The notes under the pieces were generated by a model. That model worked only from the letters and a program-made list of their open reading frames with translations. It was not told the origin of the DNA and ran no database searches. The position numbers and the translations under genes are program-made. Of a stretch of 64,000 bases of DNA, positions 27,895-35,408 are shown one piece after another (within the stretch, counting starts at the first letter, position 1; each line of letters opens with the position of its first letter). This DNA comes from Aedoeadaptatus nemausensis (lineage in GTDB: Bacteria; Bacillota; Clostridia; Tissierellales; Peptoniphilaceae): assembly GCF_903819165.1 (NCBI RefSeq), contig NZ_CAIJCS010000014.1, positions 124,001 through 188,000 of the forward strand, in the 5' to 3' direction.

Positions 27895-28790
27895 GACGCT
27901 TTATTTTAATTACGGGACCTACAGGTTCGGGAAAGTCCAATCTCTCCGTACAACTGGCCAAGATTATGAATACGGAGATTATTTCCGCCGATTCCGTGCA
28001 GGTTTATAAGGGATTCGATATCGGCTCGGGAAAAGTAACGGAAGAGGAAAAAGAAGGAATCGTTCATCATTTAATCGATATAAAAGAAGGCGACGAGCCC
28101 TATTCTGCAGCCGATTTTTACGAAGAGGCCATGATTATAATCGACCGCTTAAACGGAGAAGGAAAAATTCCCATTATTTGTGGCGGCACCGCTCTCTATA
28201 TTCACGGTTTGATTTACGATATTCAATTCGGCAACAAGCCGTCTATGAAGTATAGAAACGAGCTTAACTCAATTTACGAAAAAGAAGGACTCGGTCATCT
28301 GGTCGAGATGCTTGAGGAGAAAAATCCTGAACTGGCTGCTAAAACCGATCTATTAAATCCACGACGCGTCATGCGTGCGTTGGAAAAAATTGAGACCGGA
28401 AATTATGAGCCTGAAAACTTGCGTAAAAAGCGTGAAGATGTAGAGTGGGATTACTTTATCCTTCATTGGGAAAGGGAGACCCTTTATGATCGCATCAACC
28501 GCAGAGTGCTTCAAATGGTGGAGGAAGGTCTGTTTCAAGAAGTGGAAGAGCTCTATAAACACTATGGCGATGTAAAACCCCTTCAGGCCATCGGCTACAA
28601 AGAGGTAGTAAGCTACTTAAAAGGGGAGTGGGACCGGGAAACCGCCATCGAAAAAATTCAGCAACACAGCCGCAATTTCGCCAAACGTCAGCTCACATGG
28701 TTTCGAAAAGAAGAAGACGGTATTTTGTTAGATATGGAATCTATGAGCGTGGACGAAGCAATAAAGACTGTATTGGAAAGAGTGAACTAG
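27891..28790 (+). CDS. miaA: tRNA dimethylallyltransferase
   Basis: A 299-residue MiaA, which adds a dimethylallyl group to A37 of tRNAs reading UNN codons. The P-loop GPTGSGKS is at 9-16, followed by ISADSVQVYKG and DIGSGKV; the C-terminal part has the RQLTWFR segment typical of the family. MiaB, the next enzyme, is encoded upstream. The gene is coupled to mutL and lies one base from the next gene. Confidence 0.96.
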   Translation: MRRFILITGPTGSGKSNLSVQLAKIMNTEIISADSVQVYKGFDIGSGKVTEEEKEGIVHHLIDIKEGDEPYSAADFYEEAMIIIDRLNGEGKIPIICGGTALYIHGLIYDIQFGNKPSMKYRNELNSIYEKEGLGHLVEMLEEKNPELAAKTDLLNPRRVMRALEKIETGNYEPENLRKKREDVEWDYFILHWERETLYDRINRRVLQMVEEGLFQEVEELYKHYGDVKPLQAIGYKEVVSYLKGEWDRETAIEKIQQHSRNFAKRQLTWFRKEEDGILLDMESMSVDEAIKTVLERVN

Positions 28791-28791
28791 A

Positions 28792-30018
28792 ATGATAAAT
28801 GACAATGAATTACAGACTATTGAGAAAAGTCTGGAGGAACAATTTCTGGAGTTGGATCGCATAGCCTATGCCAATCAGGAAAAAGTACTAAACGCACTGC
28901 AAAAGGTTCGCTTAGCCTCGACAGATTTTAACTGGGCTACAGGCTATGGCTACGGCGATGTAGGGCGTGAGAAAGTTGAAGCCGTCTATGCGGATATCTT
29001 CCGCACAGAAGACGCCCTGGTGCGTCCGAATATGGTTTCGGGAACGCATGCCATCGCATTAGTGCTTCGTGCCCTAACATCTTACGGCTCCACCATTTTA
29101 TCCATTACCGGATCGCCATACGATACCCTCCATAAGGTCTTGGGAACCTCCGGCGATGAACCCGGAAACTTAAAGGAGCGAGGGGTCGAGTATAAAGAAT
29201 TACCTCTAAAAGACAGTATGATCGACTTCGACGGCATCAGCGACGCCATTACCGACGATGTGGACCTTGTGATTATGCAGCGATCCACGGGTTATTCCGA
29301 TCGCCGAGCCTTTACTGTATCGGAGATCGAGCGAGCGGTTAGAGAAATTCGCAAGAACTACAAGGGGATTATCTTTCTAGACAATTGTTACGGCGAATTT
29401 ACGGAAATCCAAGAGCCCAGTCAGGTGGGCGTAGATGTGATGGCCGGCTCTCTCATTAAAAATCCGGGGGGAGGCTTAAGCCTTTCCGGCGGGTATGTGG
29501 TCGGAAGCGAGGATATCGTCGAGCGGGTCGCTGCGGAACTGACAGCTCCCGGAATCGGAAAAGAGTGCGGTTTAAGTTTCGGCCAGACGCGAAATACACT
29601 CATGGGTTTATTTCTCGCACCTCACAGGGTCAATCAGTGTATAAAGGGAGCTCTCCTCTTTGCAAAGACATTCGAGCACTTAGGATTTGATTGCATTCCT
29701 TCGTCGAAAGATCCGAGAAGTGATATCGTCCAATCAGTGGCGCTGAAAACCGACGAAAACCTCATCGCTTTTTGTCGCGCCATTCAAAGCGCATCACCCG
29801 TGGATTCACACGTTACGCCTTATCCTTGGGATATGCCCGGATATGAAGATCAGGTCATCATGGCGGCAGGAGGCTTTATTGAAGGCTCCTCTATTGAGCT
29901 ATCGGCCGACGGCCCTATGCGCGAGCCTTATCGCGTCTATTTCCAAGGGGGGCTGACCTACGATCATATTAAAATCACTCTTAAAAGAGTATTAAAAGCA
30001 ATGGAGCTCATGGATTAA
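28792..30018 (+). CDS. PLP-dependent enzyme, methionine gamma-lyase family (YnbB-like)
   Basis: A 408-residue PLP enzyme of the group often labelled aluminium resistance protein or methionine gamma-lyase family. The likely PLP lysine is K223 in GSLIKNPGGG; earlier motifs include VSGTHAI, the substrate/phosphate loop, and ITGSPYDT. Biochemical function in Firmicutes is not established. The miaA-ynbB-lexA neighbourhood is conserved in Bacillus-like genomes. It ends the plus-strand run and is followed by a strong terminator. Confidence 0.87.
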   Translation: MINDNELQTIEKSLEEQFLELDRIAYANQEKVLNALQKVRLASTDFNWATGYGYGDVGREKVEAVYADIFRTEDALVRPNMVSGTHAIALVLRALTSYGSTILSITGSPYDTLHKVLGTSGDEPGNLKERGVEYKELPLKDSMIDFDGISDAITDDVDLVIMQRSTGYSDRRAFTVSEIERAVREIRKNYKGIIFLDNCYGEFTEIQEPSQVGVDVMAGSLIKNPGGGLSLSGGYVVGSEDIVERVAAELTAPGIGKECGLSFGQTRNTLMGLFLAPHRVNQCIKGALLFAKTFEHLGFDCIPSSKDPRSDIVQSVALKTDENLIAFCRAIQSASPVDSHVTPYPWDMPGYEDQVIMAAGGFIEGSSIELSADGPMREPYRVYFQGGLTYDHIKITLKRVLKAMELMD

Positions 30019-30023
30019 GCAAG

Positions 30024-30047
30024 CCCTCGGGAAACCGAGGGTTTTTT
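30024..30047 (+). terminator. Terminator after the PLP-enzyme gene
   Basis: CCCTCGG-GAAA-CCGAGGG with six T, starting six bases after the stop. Confidence 0.92.
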
Positions 30048-30054
30048 AGTGCAA

Positions 30055-30086
30055 CAAAAAAGTGCTTATAGATCGCTATAAGCACT
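30055..30086 (-). terminator. Terminator of lexA
   Basis: Read on the minus strand: an 11-bp stem (AGTGCTTATAG with its complement) around a 4-base loop, followed by six T. It lies just past the lexA stop and back-to-back with the plus-strand terminator. Confidence 0.88.
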
Positions 30087-30091
30087 TTAGT

Positions 30092-30715
30092 TTAATACAT
30101 GCGATAAAGACCGATCACTTTACCGAGAATTTGAAGCTCCTCGACATAAATCGGTTCCATGGAAGAGTTCTCGGGTTGTAAGCAGTAGCGGTGATTTTCT
30201 TTATCTTTATAAAACGTCTTGATTGTGGCTTCTTCGTCGATGAGGGCGAGGACAATTTCTCCCTCGCGTGCCGTCGAGCATTGCTCGATAAGAACCTGAT
30301 CTCCGTCTAAAATACCGGCCTCAACCATGCTTTCGCCCCGAACGGTCAAATAGAATAAATTGCGATCCCTTACCACATCATTGGCCAGGGGAATCGTATC
30401 GGAAATATTTTCTGCGGCGAGAATGGGCATGCCGGCGGCCACATTACCTAAAATGGGGATGTCTACAGTCTTCTTTTTTGAATATAGAAAATCGTCATCT
30501 TGCTGAACAATTTCGATGGCGCGATTAATAGTGGCACCTCGTCGAATATAGTTCTTATATTCCAACTTTTCCAAATGGGAATGTACAGTGGATGTACTCT
30601 TAATATTGCAACCCTCGCAAATATTTCGAATAGAAGGGGGGTAGCCATTGGTTTCGATGTAACGTTTTATAAATAAAAGAATAGTTGATTCGCGATCGGT
30701 CAAATCTTCATACAT
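30092..30715 (-). CDS. lexA: LexA repressor of the SOS response
   Basis: A 207-residue LexA of normal length. The N-terminal winged-helix DNA-binding domain has the recognition region IKSTSTVHSHLEKLE (38-52). The self-cleavage site is A94-G95 (VAAGMP), with catalytic S129 (GESM) and K166 (ATIKTF). I chose ATG 30715 because AAAAGGAGC lies upstream; the open frame extends 21 codons further without such a site. It is divergent from a YneA-like gene, as in Bacillus, and LexA-type boxes lie in both promoters. Confidence 0.97.
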   Translation of the reverse strand: MYEDLTDRESTILLFIKRYIETNGYPPSIRNICEGCNIKSTSTVHSHLEKLEYKNYIRRGATINRAIEIVQQDDDFLYSKKKTVDIPILGNVAAGMPILAAENISDTIPLANDVVRDRNLFYLTVRGESMVEAGILDGDQVLIEQCSTAREGEIVLALIDEEATIKTFYKDKENHRYCLQPENSSMEPIYVEELQILGKVIGLYRMY

Positions 30716-30745
30716 AGAATAAAGCTCCTTTTCTAAGTTAATGTC

Positions 30746-30774
30746 AGTATACCAAATGCGAACATATATTTCAA
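30746..30774 (-). promoter_or_regulatory. lexA promoter
   Basis: On the minus strand: TTGAAA, a 17-base spacer and TATACT preceded by TGG (extended -10). One LexA-type box fills the spacer and a second starts at the -35, consistent with autorepression. Confidence 0.7.
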
Positions 30775-30784
30775 ACATATATTC
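30760..30784. promoter_or_regulatory. Two LexA-type boxes at the lexA promoter
   Basis: GAACATATATTT (30760-30771) and AAACATATATTC (30773-30784), 13 bases apart, each an imperfect match to GAAC-N4-GTTC. They overlap the lexA spacer and -35. The first box with its GC flank (GCGAACATATATTT) is repeated exactly in front of ftsK. Confidence 0.6.
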
Positions 30785-30793
30785 TAAAAACCC

Positions 30794-30822
30794 TTGACAT
30801 CAAACACATGTTCGAATACAAT
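30794..30822 (+). promoter_or_regulatory. Promoter of the YneA-like gene
   Basis: TTGACA (30794-30799), a 17-base spacer and TACAAT (30817-30822): near-consensus. A LexA-type box sits inside the spacer, so the gene should be silent until LexA is cleaved. Confidence 0.8.
30802..30813. promoter_or_regulatory. LexA-type box within the YneA-like promoter
   Basis: AAACACATGTTC, which reads GAACATGTGTTT on the other strand, a full match to the clostridial-type consensus GAAC-N4-GTTT. It lies between -35 and -10. Confidence 0.75.
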
Positions 30823-30824
30823 AA

Positions 30825-30848
30825 GAACAAATGATCGAACAAGCGTTC
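30825..30848. promoter_or_regulatory. Tandem LexA-type boxes downstream of the YneA-like -10
   Basis: GAACAAATGATC (30825-30836, one mismatch) and GAACAAGCGTTC (30837-30848, perfect GAAC-N4-GTTC) lie directly end to end around the expected transcription start. Confidence 0.7.
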
Positions 30849-30870
30849 CAGATACTATTGGAGGGTTTCT

Positions 30871-31200
30871 ATGAATAAAGTACAAATAAAAAATAATAAT
30901 CAGCGGCTCGTATCAAAATCGGAGTATCGACGCCGTCGTTTGCGTCTGATTCCTATAATAGGAATTCTATTACTAATTATGATGGGTATGAACTTTGCGC
31001 CCTCTGCAAAAACAACGTATTTCGTTCGAGAGGATTATCATGTTCAAAGCGGCGATACACTTTGGAACATAGCCGCATCTTATGCCGGGGAAAAAGACGA
31101 CTTACGAATGATTGTCGACTCCATAATGGAAGAGAACCAATTAAAAGATTCAGCCGATATTCATCCCGGCGATGTATTGCAAATCGTAATCAAGCATTAG
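30871..31200 (+). CDS. YneA-like SOS cell division suppressor (LysM protein)
   Basis: A 109-residue protein with a basic cytoplasmic N-terminus, one membrane helix (about 27-43) and a C-terminal LysM domain (about 55-107) with YHVQSGDTLWNIA and IHPGDVLQI. Size, layout and position divergent from lexA match B. subtilis YneA, which blocks septation during DNA damage; the identification is by context since LysM proteins are common. GGAGGG lies before the ATG, and three LexA-type boxes cover the promoter. It is followed by a terminator. Confidence 0.85.
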   Translation: MNKVQIKNNNQRLVSKSEYRRRRLRLIPIIGILLLIMMGMNFAPSAKTTYFVREDYHVQSGDTLWNIAASYAGEKDDLRMIVDSIMEENQLKDSADIHPGDVLQIVIKH

Positions 31201-31220
31201 AATTAAATTTACCTATATTA

Positions 31221-31253
31221 AAAAAGCTTCCTTCGTAAAAGAGGAAGCTTTTT
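31221..31253 (+). terminator. Terminator of the YneA-like gene
   Basis: GCTTCCT paired with AGGAAGC around a 9-base loop, flanked by five A and five T. Confidence 0.85.
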
Positions 31254-31443
31254 CTATTGAGCACGATTCCCGATTGAGTCAGACGATAAACCTTACGCGA
31301 TGTTCTCCAATCGCAAATGCTTAGATATATCCGCACCACAGAAGTAAAATAGAATCTCTATAAAAAATACTTTACAGATATCTCACTACAATTCCGGTAA
31401 AGGTAGAGTAGAAGGAAGAGTTAAGATATAGAGCACGAAATTA

Positions 31444-31477
31444 ATTTAGTCACAAAATACAAATTTTGTGACTAAAT
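31444..31477. repeat. 15-bp perfect inverted repeat (hairpin)
   Basis: ATTTAGTCACAAAAT (31444-31458) and its exact complement (31463-31477) around the loop ACAA. There is no T-tract on either side, so it is not a standard terminator. It could be a protein-binding palindrome, an RNA hairpin or an inverted repeat left by an element. Confidence 0.75.
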
Positions 31478-31648
31478 ATAACCCATTCTCTTCAAAAAGG
31501 GGTTTTAAGAACGTCTCTGAGGATCCTGTTTTTAGCTTTAATAACTGAATTTACGTCCACGTCATTTAGTTGATCCGCCTCATAAGTTTTATATCTGCAC
31601 TACATGATGTATACGCAAATTCAATAGAGACTTTTAAAAAGGTATTTT

Positions 31649-31747
31649 ATGGCTGAAGATGTTTTAAGGTCTGCTACAAATAAATTACAGCCTAACTTCA
31701 ATTTGATAATATACTCTATCGTGATTTATTTCTACTTTGTGAAATAA
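31649..31747 (+). CDS. Possible 32-residue hydrophobic peptide
   Basis: ATG at 31649 follows AAAAAGG at a workable spacing. The peptide starts polar (MAEDVLRSATNKLQPN) and ends in a hydrophobic stretch FNLIIYSIVIYFYFVK that could cross a membrane. Such a shape fits small type I toxins, but an open frame this short can easily occur by chance in AT-rich DNA. No clear promoter was found. Confidence 0.15.
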   Translation: MAEDVLRSATNKLQPNFNLIIYSIVIYFYFVK

Positions 31748-31797
31748 TCAACTTATAGATAGCTTCTCTTAACTCTGATTGTAAAACACAAAGAACG

Positions 31798-31821
31798 GAA
31801 CACACGTTCAAACATATGTTT
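31798..31821. promoter_or_regulatory. Tandem LexA-type boxes at the 3' end of the recombinase gene
   Basis: GAACACACGTTC (31798-31809, perfect GAAC-N4-GTTC) and AAACATATGTTT (31810-31821, a 12-base perfect palindrome) lie directly end to end, the same spacing as at 30825-30848. No start codon they would control was found. Confidence 0.5.
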
Positions 31822-32815
31822 ACTCTTGTGTATCATCGTCGATGATTTTCTTTACATCTTCCATATTGGAAAGAGGATTTTGGTTCATAGTATAGCGTAT
31901 ATCTTCCAAATTAACGTGAGTATAAATCTGTGTCGTGGAGACGGATTCGTGGCCCAGAATTTCCTGTAGAGATTTAAGATCTTCATTGCCGTATTGGTAC
32001 ATTAAGGTAGCGGCTGTATGGCGTAATTTGTGGACCGTGTATTTGCGGGTATCAAATCCGGCGGCTTTTAAGTGTTTCTCCAGCATATGTTGAATAGAAC
32101 GATTGCTCATGCGGTTTTTACGCATGCTTAAAAATAATGCATCCTGATCCATCTCTAATTCATTTCGCTTCCTTAAATAGGCTCTGAGAGCCTCCTGTAC
32201 GCTGCCGTTTAAGTAGACAAGTCTTTCCTTTGAACCTTTACCCATAATGCGTAAGGTATTGTCCTTGTTTAAATCTTCTACGTTCAAACTCGAGAGCTCG
32301 CTTAATCGTAAGCCGCAATTTAAAAACAAAGTTGTAATAGCATAATCTCTAAGGCGATAAATGTCCTTTTGCTTGGAGTTTTCCACCGTATTTAGTAGTC
32401 GAACCGCTTCTTCCAACGTAAGGTAGACGGGAAGTGAGCGCTCGATTTTCGGCATATCGATGTTTTCCGCAGGGTTTTTGTCCAGCAGCTCTACTTTATA
32501 AGTAAGATAGTCGAAGAAGGAGCGAACAGATGAAATTTTTCTGAACTTTGTACGTCCGCTGTTGCCTCGTCCGGAATCCAGATAGGAGATATAGGCATAG
32601 ATATCCGATTTATCGATAGACTCCAAAAGACTTTTATCTACTTCGTCAATGGAGACTTCATCTAAGCTCTCCACTTTTAAATGTTCTTTTCGAATGCGCA
32701 TATAGCGTAGAAACTGACGTATATCGTAATAATATTCTCTCGTCGTGCTTTCCGAACGGCCTCGTGCCGCTTTTAAATAGTTTAAATAGTCGTCGACTAT
32801 ACCGGATTGGATCAT
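31820..32815 (-). CDS. Tyrosine recombinase, XerC/XerD-like
   Basis: A 331-residue tyrosine recombinase with an N-terminal SAM-like core-binding domain (1-125) and a C-terminal catalytic domain. All active-site residues are present: R170 (CGLRLSE), K196 (GKGSKER), H262 and R265 (HKLRHT), H289 (LGHES) and the nucleophile Y298 (TQIYTH). It could be the chromosome dimer resolvase or a dedicated recombinase; it is slightly longer than typical XerC/D (about 300) because of a C-terminal tail. It follows rny on the minus strand after a hairpin, 33 bases from the T-tract. Confidence 0.9.
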   Translation of the reverse strand: MIQSGIVDDYLNYLKAARGRSESTTREYYYDIRQFLRYMRIRKEHLKVESLDEVSIDEVDKSLLESIDKSDIYAYISYLDSGRGNSGRTKFRKISSVRSFFDYLTYKVELLDKNPAENIDMPKIERSLPVYLTLEEAVRLLNTVENSKQKDIYRLRDYAITTLFLNCGLRLSELSSLNVEDLNKDNTLRIMGKGSKERLVYLNGSVQEALRAYLRKRNELEMDQDALFLSMRKNRMSNRSIQHMLEKHLKAAGFDTRKYTVHKLRHTAATLMYQYGNEDLKSLQEILGHESVSTTQIYTHVNLEDIRYTMNQNPLSNMEDVKKIIDDDTQE

Positions 32816-32848
32816 CGGCGAATTCCTTTCTAAATTGATTTCTATAAT

Positions 32849-32872
32849 AAAAAAACCTGCCTTACGGCAGGT
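32849..32872 (-). terminator. Terminator-like hairpin between rny and the recombinase gene
   Basis: On the minus strand: ACCTGCC-GTAA-GGCAGGT followed by seven T, starting right after the rny stop. The recombinase start is 33 bases beyond, with no recognisable promoter between. Confidence 0.88.
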
Positions 32873-32874
32873 CT

Positions 32875-34416
32875 TTATTTTGCGTACTCGATGGCGCGTG
32901 TTTCGCGGATAACATTGACTTTTATTTGACCGGGGAAATCCAGTTGTGATTCGATTTCCTGAGCGATCTTTCGAGCCGTCGTTACCATATGCGCTTCATC
33001 AACTTCGCCGGGTTTTACGATAATGCGTAATTCTCTGCCGGCTTGTACGGCATAGGATTTTTCGATGCCGTCAAATTCTTCGGCAATAGCCTCTAATTGT
33101 TGTAAGCGTTTAATATAGGTTTCGATAGTTTCCCTACGAGCGCCCGGCCGCGCCGCACTGATTGCATCGGCAGCTTGAACAAGTATAGCCTCCAGATTGG
33201 CAAACTCTACATCGCCATGGTGGGCTTCGATACCGTTTATAACAGCTTCAGGCTCTTTGTAGCGTCTCGCAAGGTCGACACCCAACTCGACGTGGGGACC
33301 TTCCACTTCATGATCGATGGATTTTCCTAAATCGTGTAGCAGACCTGCACGTCTTGCAAGTTTCGAGTCGACCCCTACTTCTTCAGCCAAATAGCCTGCG
33401 ATCTTCGATACCTCGATAGAATGTCTCAAGCAATTTTGACCGAAACTCGTACGGAATTTTAAACGTCCTAGGTATTTTACCAGTTCCGGATGCAGACCAT
33501 GGACTCCCGCTTCAAAGGCGGCCTCTTCACCGCTTTCCTTGATCACTTCATCCACTTCTTGTCGCGCTTTTTCTACCGTATCTTCAATACGCGTCGGATG
33601 TATACGACCGTCCAGGACGAGCTTTTCAAGGGCCAATCGCGCGATTTCTCGACGAATGGGGTTAAAGGACGAAACTACTACTGCTTCCGGAGTATCGTCG
33701 ATAATGAGGTCGACGCCGGTTAAAGCTTCGATTGCGCGAATATTGCGACCTTCTCTTCCGATAATGCGTCCCTTCATTTCTTCATTAGGAAGGGCAACGA
33801 CGGAAACCGTGGCTTCTGCTACTTCATCGGCAGCGAGACGTTGAATGGAATGCACGATAATGTCTTGTGCAATCTTCTTACTATCGTCTTTAATTTGGCG
33901 CTCAAATTCGCGAATCCTTAGAGCCGATTCCTGGGTGAGTTCGCTATCCAGCTGATTTAGAAGAATTTGCTTAGCTTCTTCTTTCGACAATCCGGAAATT
34001 CTCTGAATCTCTTCAGATTTCTTTTCGATAAGTGCATCCACAGAATCTTCCTTTTCCTGAATTCGAGTTTGTTGTTCAAGAATTTGCGATTCCTTCTTTT
34101 CAAGTGTCGCACTTTTGGATTGAAGAAGATCTTCTTTTGAAATCAAACGATCTTCAAAACGCTGAAGTTCCGACTTTCGAGCATCATTTTCTTGTTGTAC
34201 CGTGTCTCTTAGCTTATGAATTTCTTCTTTCGCTTGGAATAAAATATCCCGTTTATTGTTTTCTGCTTCTCGTTCCGCATCAATGATGATATTTTTGGCT
34301 AATTCTTCCGCATGCTTCAGTTTACCTTCTGCTATATTACGACGAATAAAATAACCAATTGCTACTCCGAGGATTCCAATAAACAATGCCACAATAATTG
34401 AAATGTATGCTGGCAA
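32875..34416 (-). CDS. rny: Ribonuclease Y
   Basis: A 513-residue membrane-anchored endoribonuclease that starts decay of many mRNAs in Firmicutes. An N-terminal helix (about 4-24) is followed by a long coiled coil (about 30-190), a KH domain ([16 protein letters not shown]) and an HD domain with GLLHDLGKS near residue 361. The start is taken as TTG 34416: AGGAGG lies eight bases upstream. An upstream in-frame GTG at 34425 falls inside that Shine-Dalgarno. The gene has its own likely promoter at 34471-34500. Confidence 0.96.
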   Translation of the reverse strand: MPAYISIIVALFIGILGVAIGYFIRRNIAEGKLKHAEELAKNIIIDAEREAENNKRDILFQAKEEIHKLRDTVQQENDARKSELQRFEDRLISKEDLLQSKSATLEKKESQILEQQTRIQEKEDSVDALIEKKSEEIQRISGLSKEEAKQILLNQLDSELTQESALRIREFERQIKDDSKKIAQDIIVHSIQRLAADEVAEATVSVVALPNEEMKGRIIGREGRNIRAIEALTGVDLIIDDTPEAVVVSSFNPIRREIARLALEKLVLDGRIHPTRIEDTVEKARQEVDEVIKESGEEAAFEAGVHGLHPELVKYLGRLKFRTSFGQNCLRHSIEVSKIAGYLAEEVGVDSKLARRAGLLHDLGKSIDHEVEGPHVELGVDLARRYKEPEAVINGIEAHHGDVEFANLEAILVQAADAISAARPGARRETIETYIKRLQQLEAIAEEFDGIEKSYAVQAGRELRIIVKPGEVDEAHMVTTARKIAQEIESQLDFPGQIKVNVIRETRAIEYAK

Positions 34417-34470
34417 ATGGAACACCTCCTATTCAATTTTCAAGTTTCAAATGGTGTAAACCACGTATTC

Positions 34471-34500
34471 ATTATAACATAGAATCACTTTACCGTGTAA
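34471..34500 (-). promoter_or_regulatory. Likely rny promoter
   Basis: On the minus strand: TTACAC, an 18-base spacer and a perfect TATAAT with an extended TG. It lies in the 87-base gap between the split ATPase genes and rny. Confidence 0.55.
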
Positions 34501-34503
34501 TGA

Positions 34504-35172
34504 TTAGCGGAGGCTTTCGTCTTCATCATTAATTACAGGACTGACGGTGCTTTCACCGTTTCGGATCTCTACTCGAAAACTCTTATCGCAAATATTGGTA
34601 AGATAATCGTCGTGTGTCACCATGATGATTTGCCGGTGGAAAAGACGGGAACATTCTTTTAAAAACTCCCCCATATTAAAAATATAATCATTACTGATGT
34701 GCTTGCCCGGTTCGTCTAAAAAAAGAGGTCCTTCGATTTTAGGACGATGGTTTTCAAGAAAAGCAATGCGAAGTGCGAGGGAAACGATATCTACAACCCC
34801 TCCTCCCCTGCTCTGCTCAGGTTTTGTTTTGACGCTATAATCGCCGTAATCGGATTCCACAAAGAATTCAGCAATAGGAAGACCCCTCTTTTCCGATAGA
34901 TCAACCGTAAATTTCGAGCTGTTTTGCATAATATAGGCTATGGACTGCGTTACGATATCCTCGATTTGATGCTTAGCTTGATTTCTGGAATAATCAGCCG
35001 CCTTTTGCAGTAAGATTACGACTCCATTGAGTAGCTTTTCTTTTGATTCTACCGCCTCTAAAGCAGCATGTTGTTTCTTCAGATTCTCGAGTATAAGATC
35101 TCGCCGAGCCTCCTCTTGATCCACGGTTTTAGAAAAAATTTGAAGACGATCTTCAAGTTCCTGAATCCTCAT
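34504..35172 (-). CDS. Rad50/SbcC-like ATPase, C-terminal half
   Basis: A 222-residue protein resembling only the second ATPase lobe of Rad50/SbcC. A coiled coil (about 1-75) leads into a globular part with a degenerate ABC signature region SRGGGVVDIVSLALRIAFL (121-139), Walker B PLFLDEP (149-155) and the H-loop VTHD (185-188). There is no Walker A; that is supplied by the gene two upstream (35409-36848). The start ATG overlaps the stop of the 79-residue gene (ATGA) and has its own GAGG site, so this is a designed gene rather than a frameshift product. Confidence 0.8.
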   Translation of the reverse strand: MRIQELEDRLQIFSKTVDQEEARRDLILENLKKQHAALEAVESKEKLLNGVVILLQKAADYSRNQAKHQIEDIVTQSIAYIMQNSSKFTVDLSEKRGLPIAEFFVESDYGDYSVKTKPEQSRGGGVVDIVSLALRIAFLENHRPKIEGPLFLDEPGKHISNDYIFNMGEFLKECSRLFHRQIIMVTHDDYLTNICDKSFRVEIRNGESTVSPVINDEDESLR

Positions 35173-35408
35173 GAACGTTCCTCAGGAAGAAGGCGTTCCG
35201 CTTCGCTCAACAGGTCTTGTATTTCTCTTTCAATTTTCTCTATTTCCGTTTCTAAAGAACCGGGATCTAAACCGAGGGCTTTTATTTTTTCATTGAGCTC
35301 TTTTTCTTCTTTTTCAAGTTCTTCCATTCGCCATTCTGCCCGTTTACGCGTGTCTTTTGCACGTTCGTAGCGACGATTTAAATCATTGATTTGTTGCTCC
35401 AGATCCAT
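35169..35408 (-). CDS. Small coiled-coil protein between the two ATPase halves
   Basis: A 79-residue, highly charged protein predicted to be two helices (about 1-45 and 53-75) separated by LGLDPGS, so it may form a helical hairpin. No family recognised. It lies between genes for the N- and C-terminal halves of a Rad50-like ATPase, with zero bases before it (TAA then ATG, GGAGG upstream) and a four-base overlap after it. It may replace the returning coiled-coil segment that follows the zinc hook in one-piece Rad50/SbcC. Confidence 0.7.
   Translation of the reverse strand: MDLEQQINDLNRRYERAKDTRKRAEWRMEELEKEEKELNEKIKALGLDPGSLETEIEKIEREIQDLLSEAERLLPEERS

Larger units (their letters stand above)
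31254..31797. other. AT-rich intergenic gap without a convincing gene
   Basis: About 540 bases between convergent units, visibly more AT-rich than its surroundings. It contains a 15-bp hairpin (31444-31477), a 32-codon open frame with a weak ribosome site (31649-31747) and, on the minus strand, a 35-codon open stretch without a start (31492-31599). No family was recognised. It may be the remnant of a decayed gene or inserted element, or a site-bearing region. Confidence 0.5.

Noticed and set aside
31492-31599. A 35-codon open stretch on the minus strand ending KNRILRDVLKTPF
   Set aside because: It has no start codon, follows a stop, and other frames around it are closed. It might be a gene remnant, but a stretch this long can occur by chance, so it is only mentioned.
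31254-31821. A dif site for XerC/XerD in the gap
   Set aside because: I looked for the two arms of the Bacillus-type dif and found only a partial likeness (CATATGTTTACT at the recombinase 3' end) that is better explained as a LexA-type palindrome.
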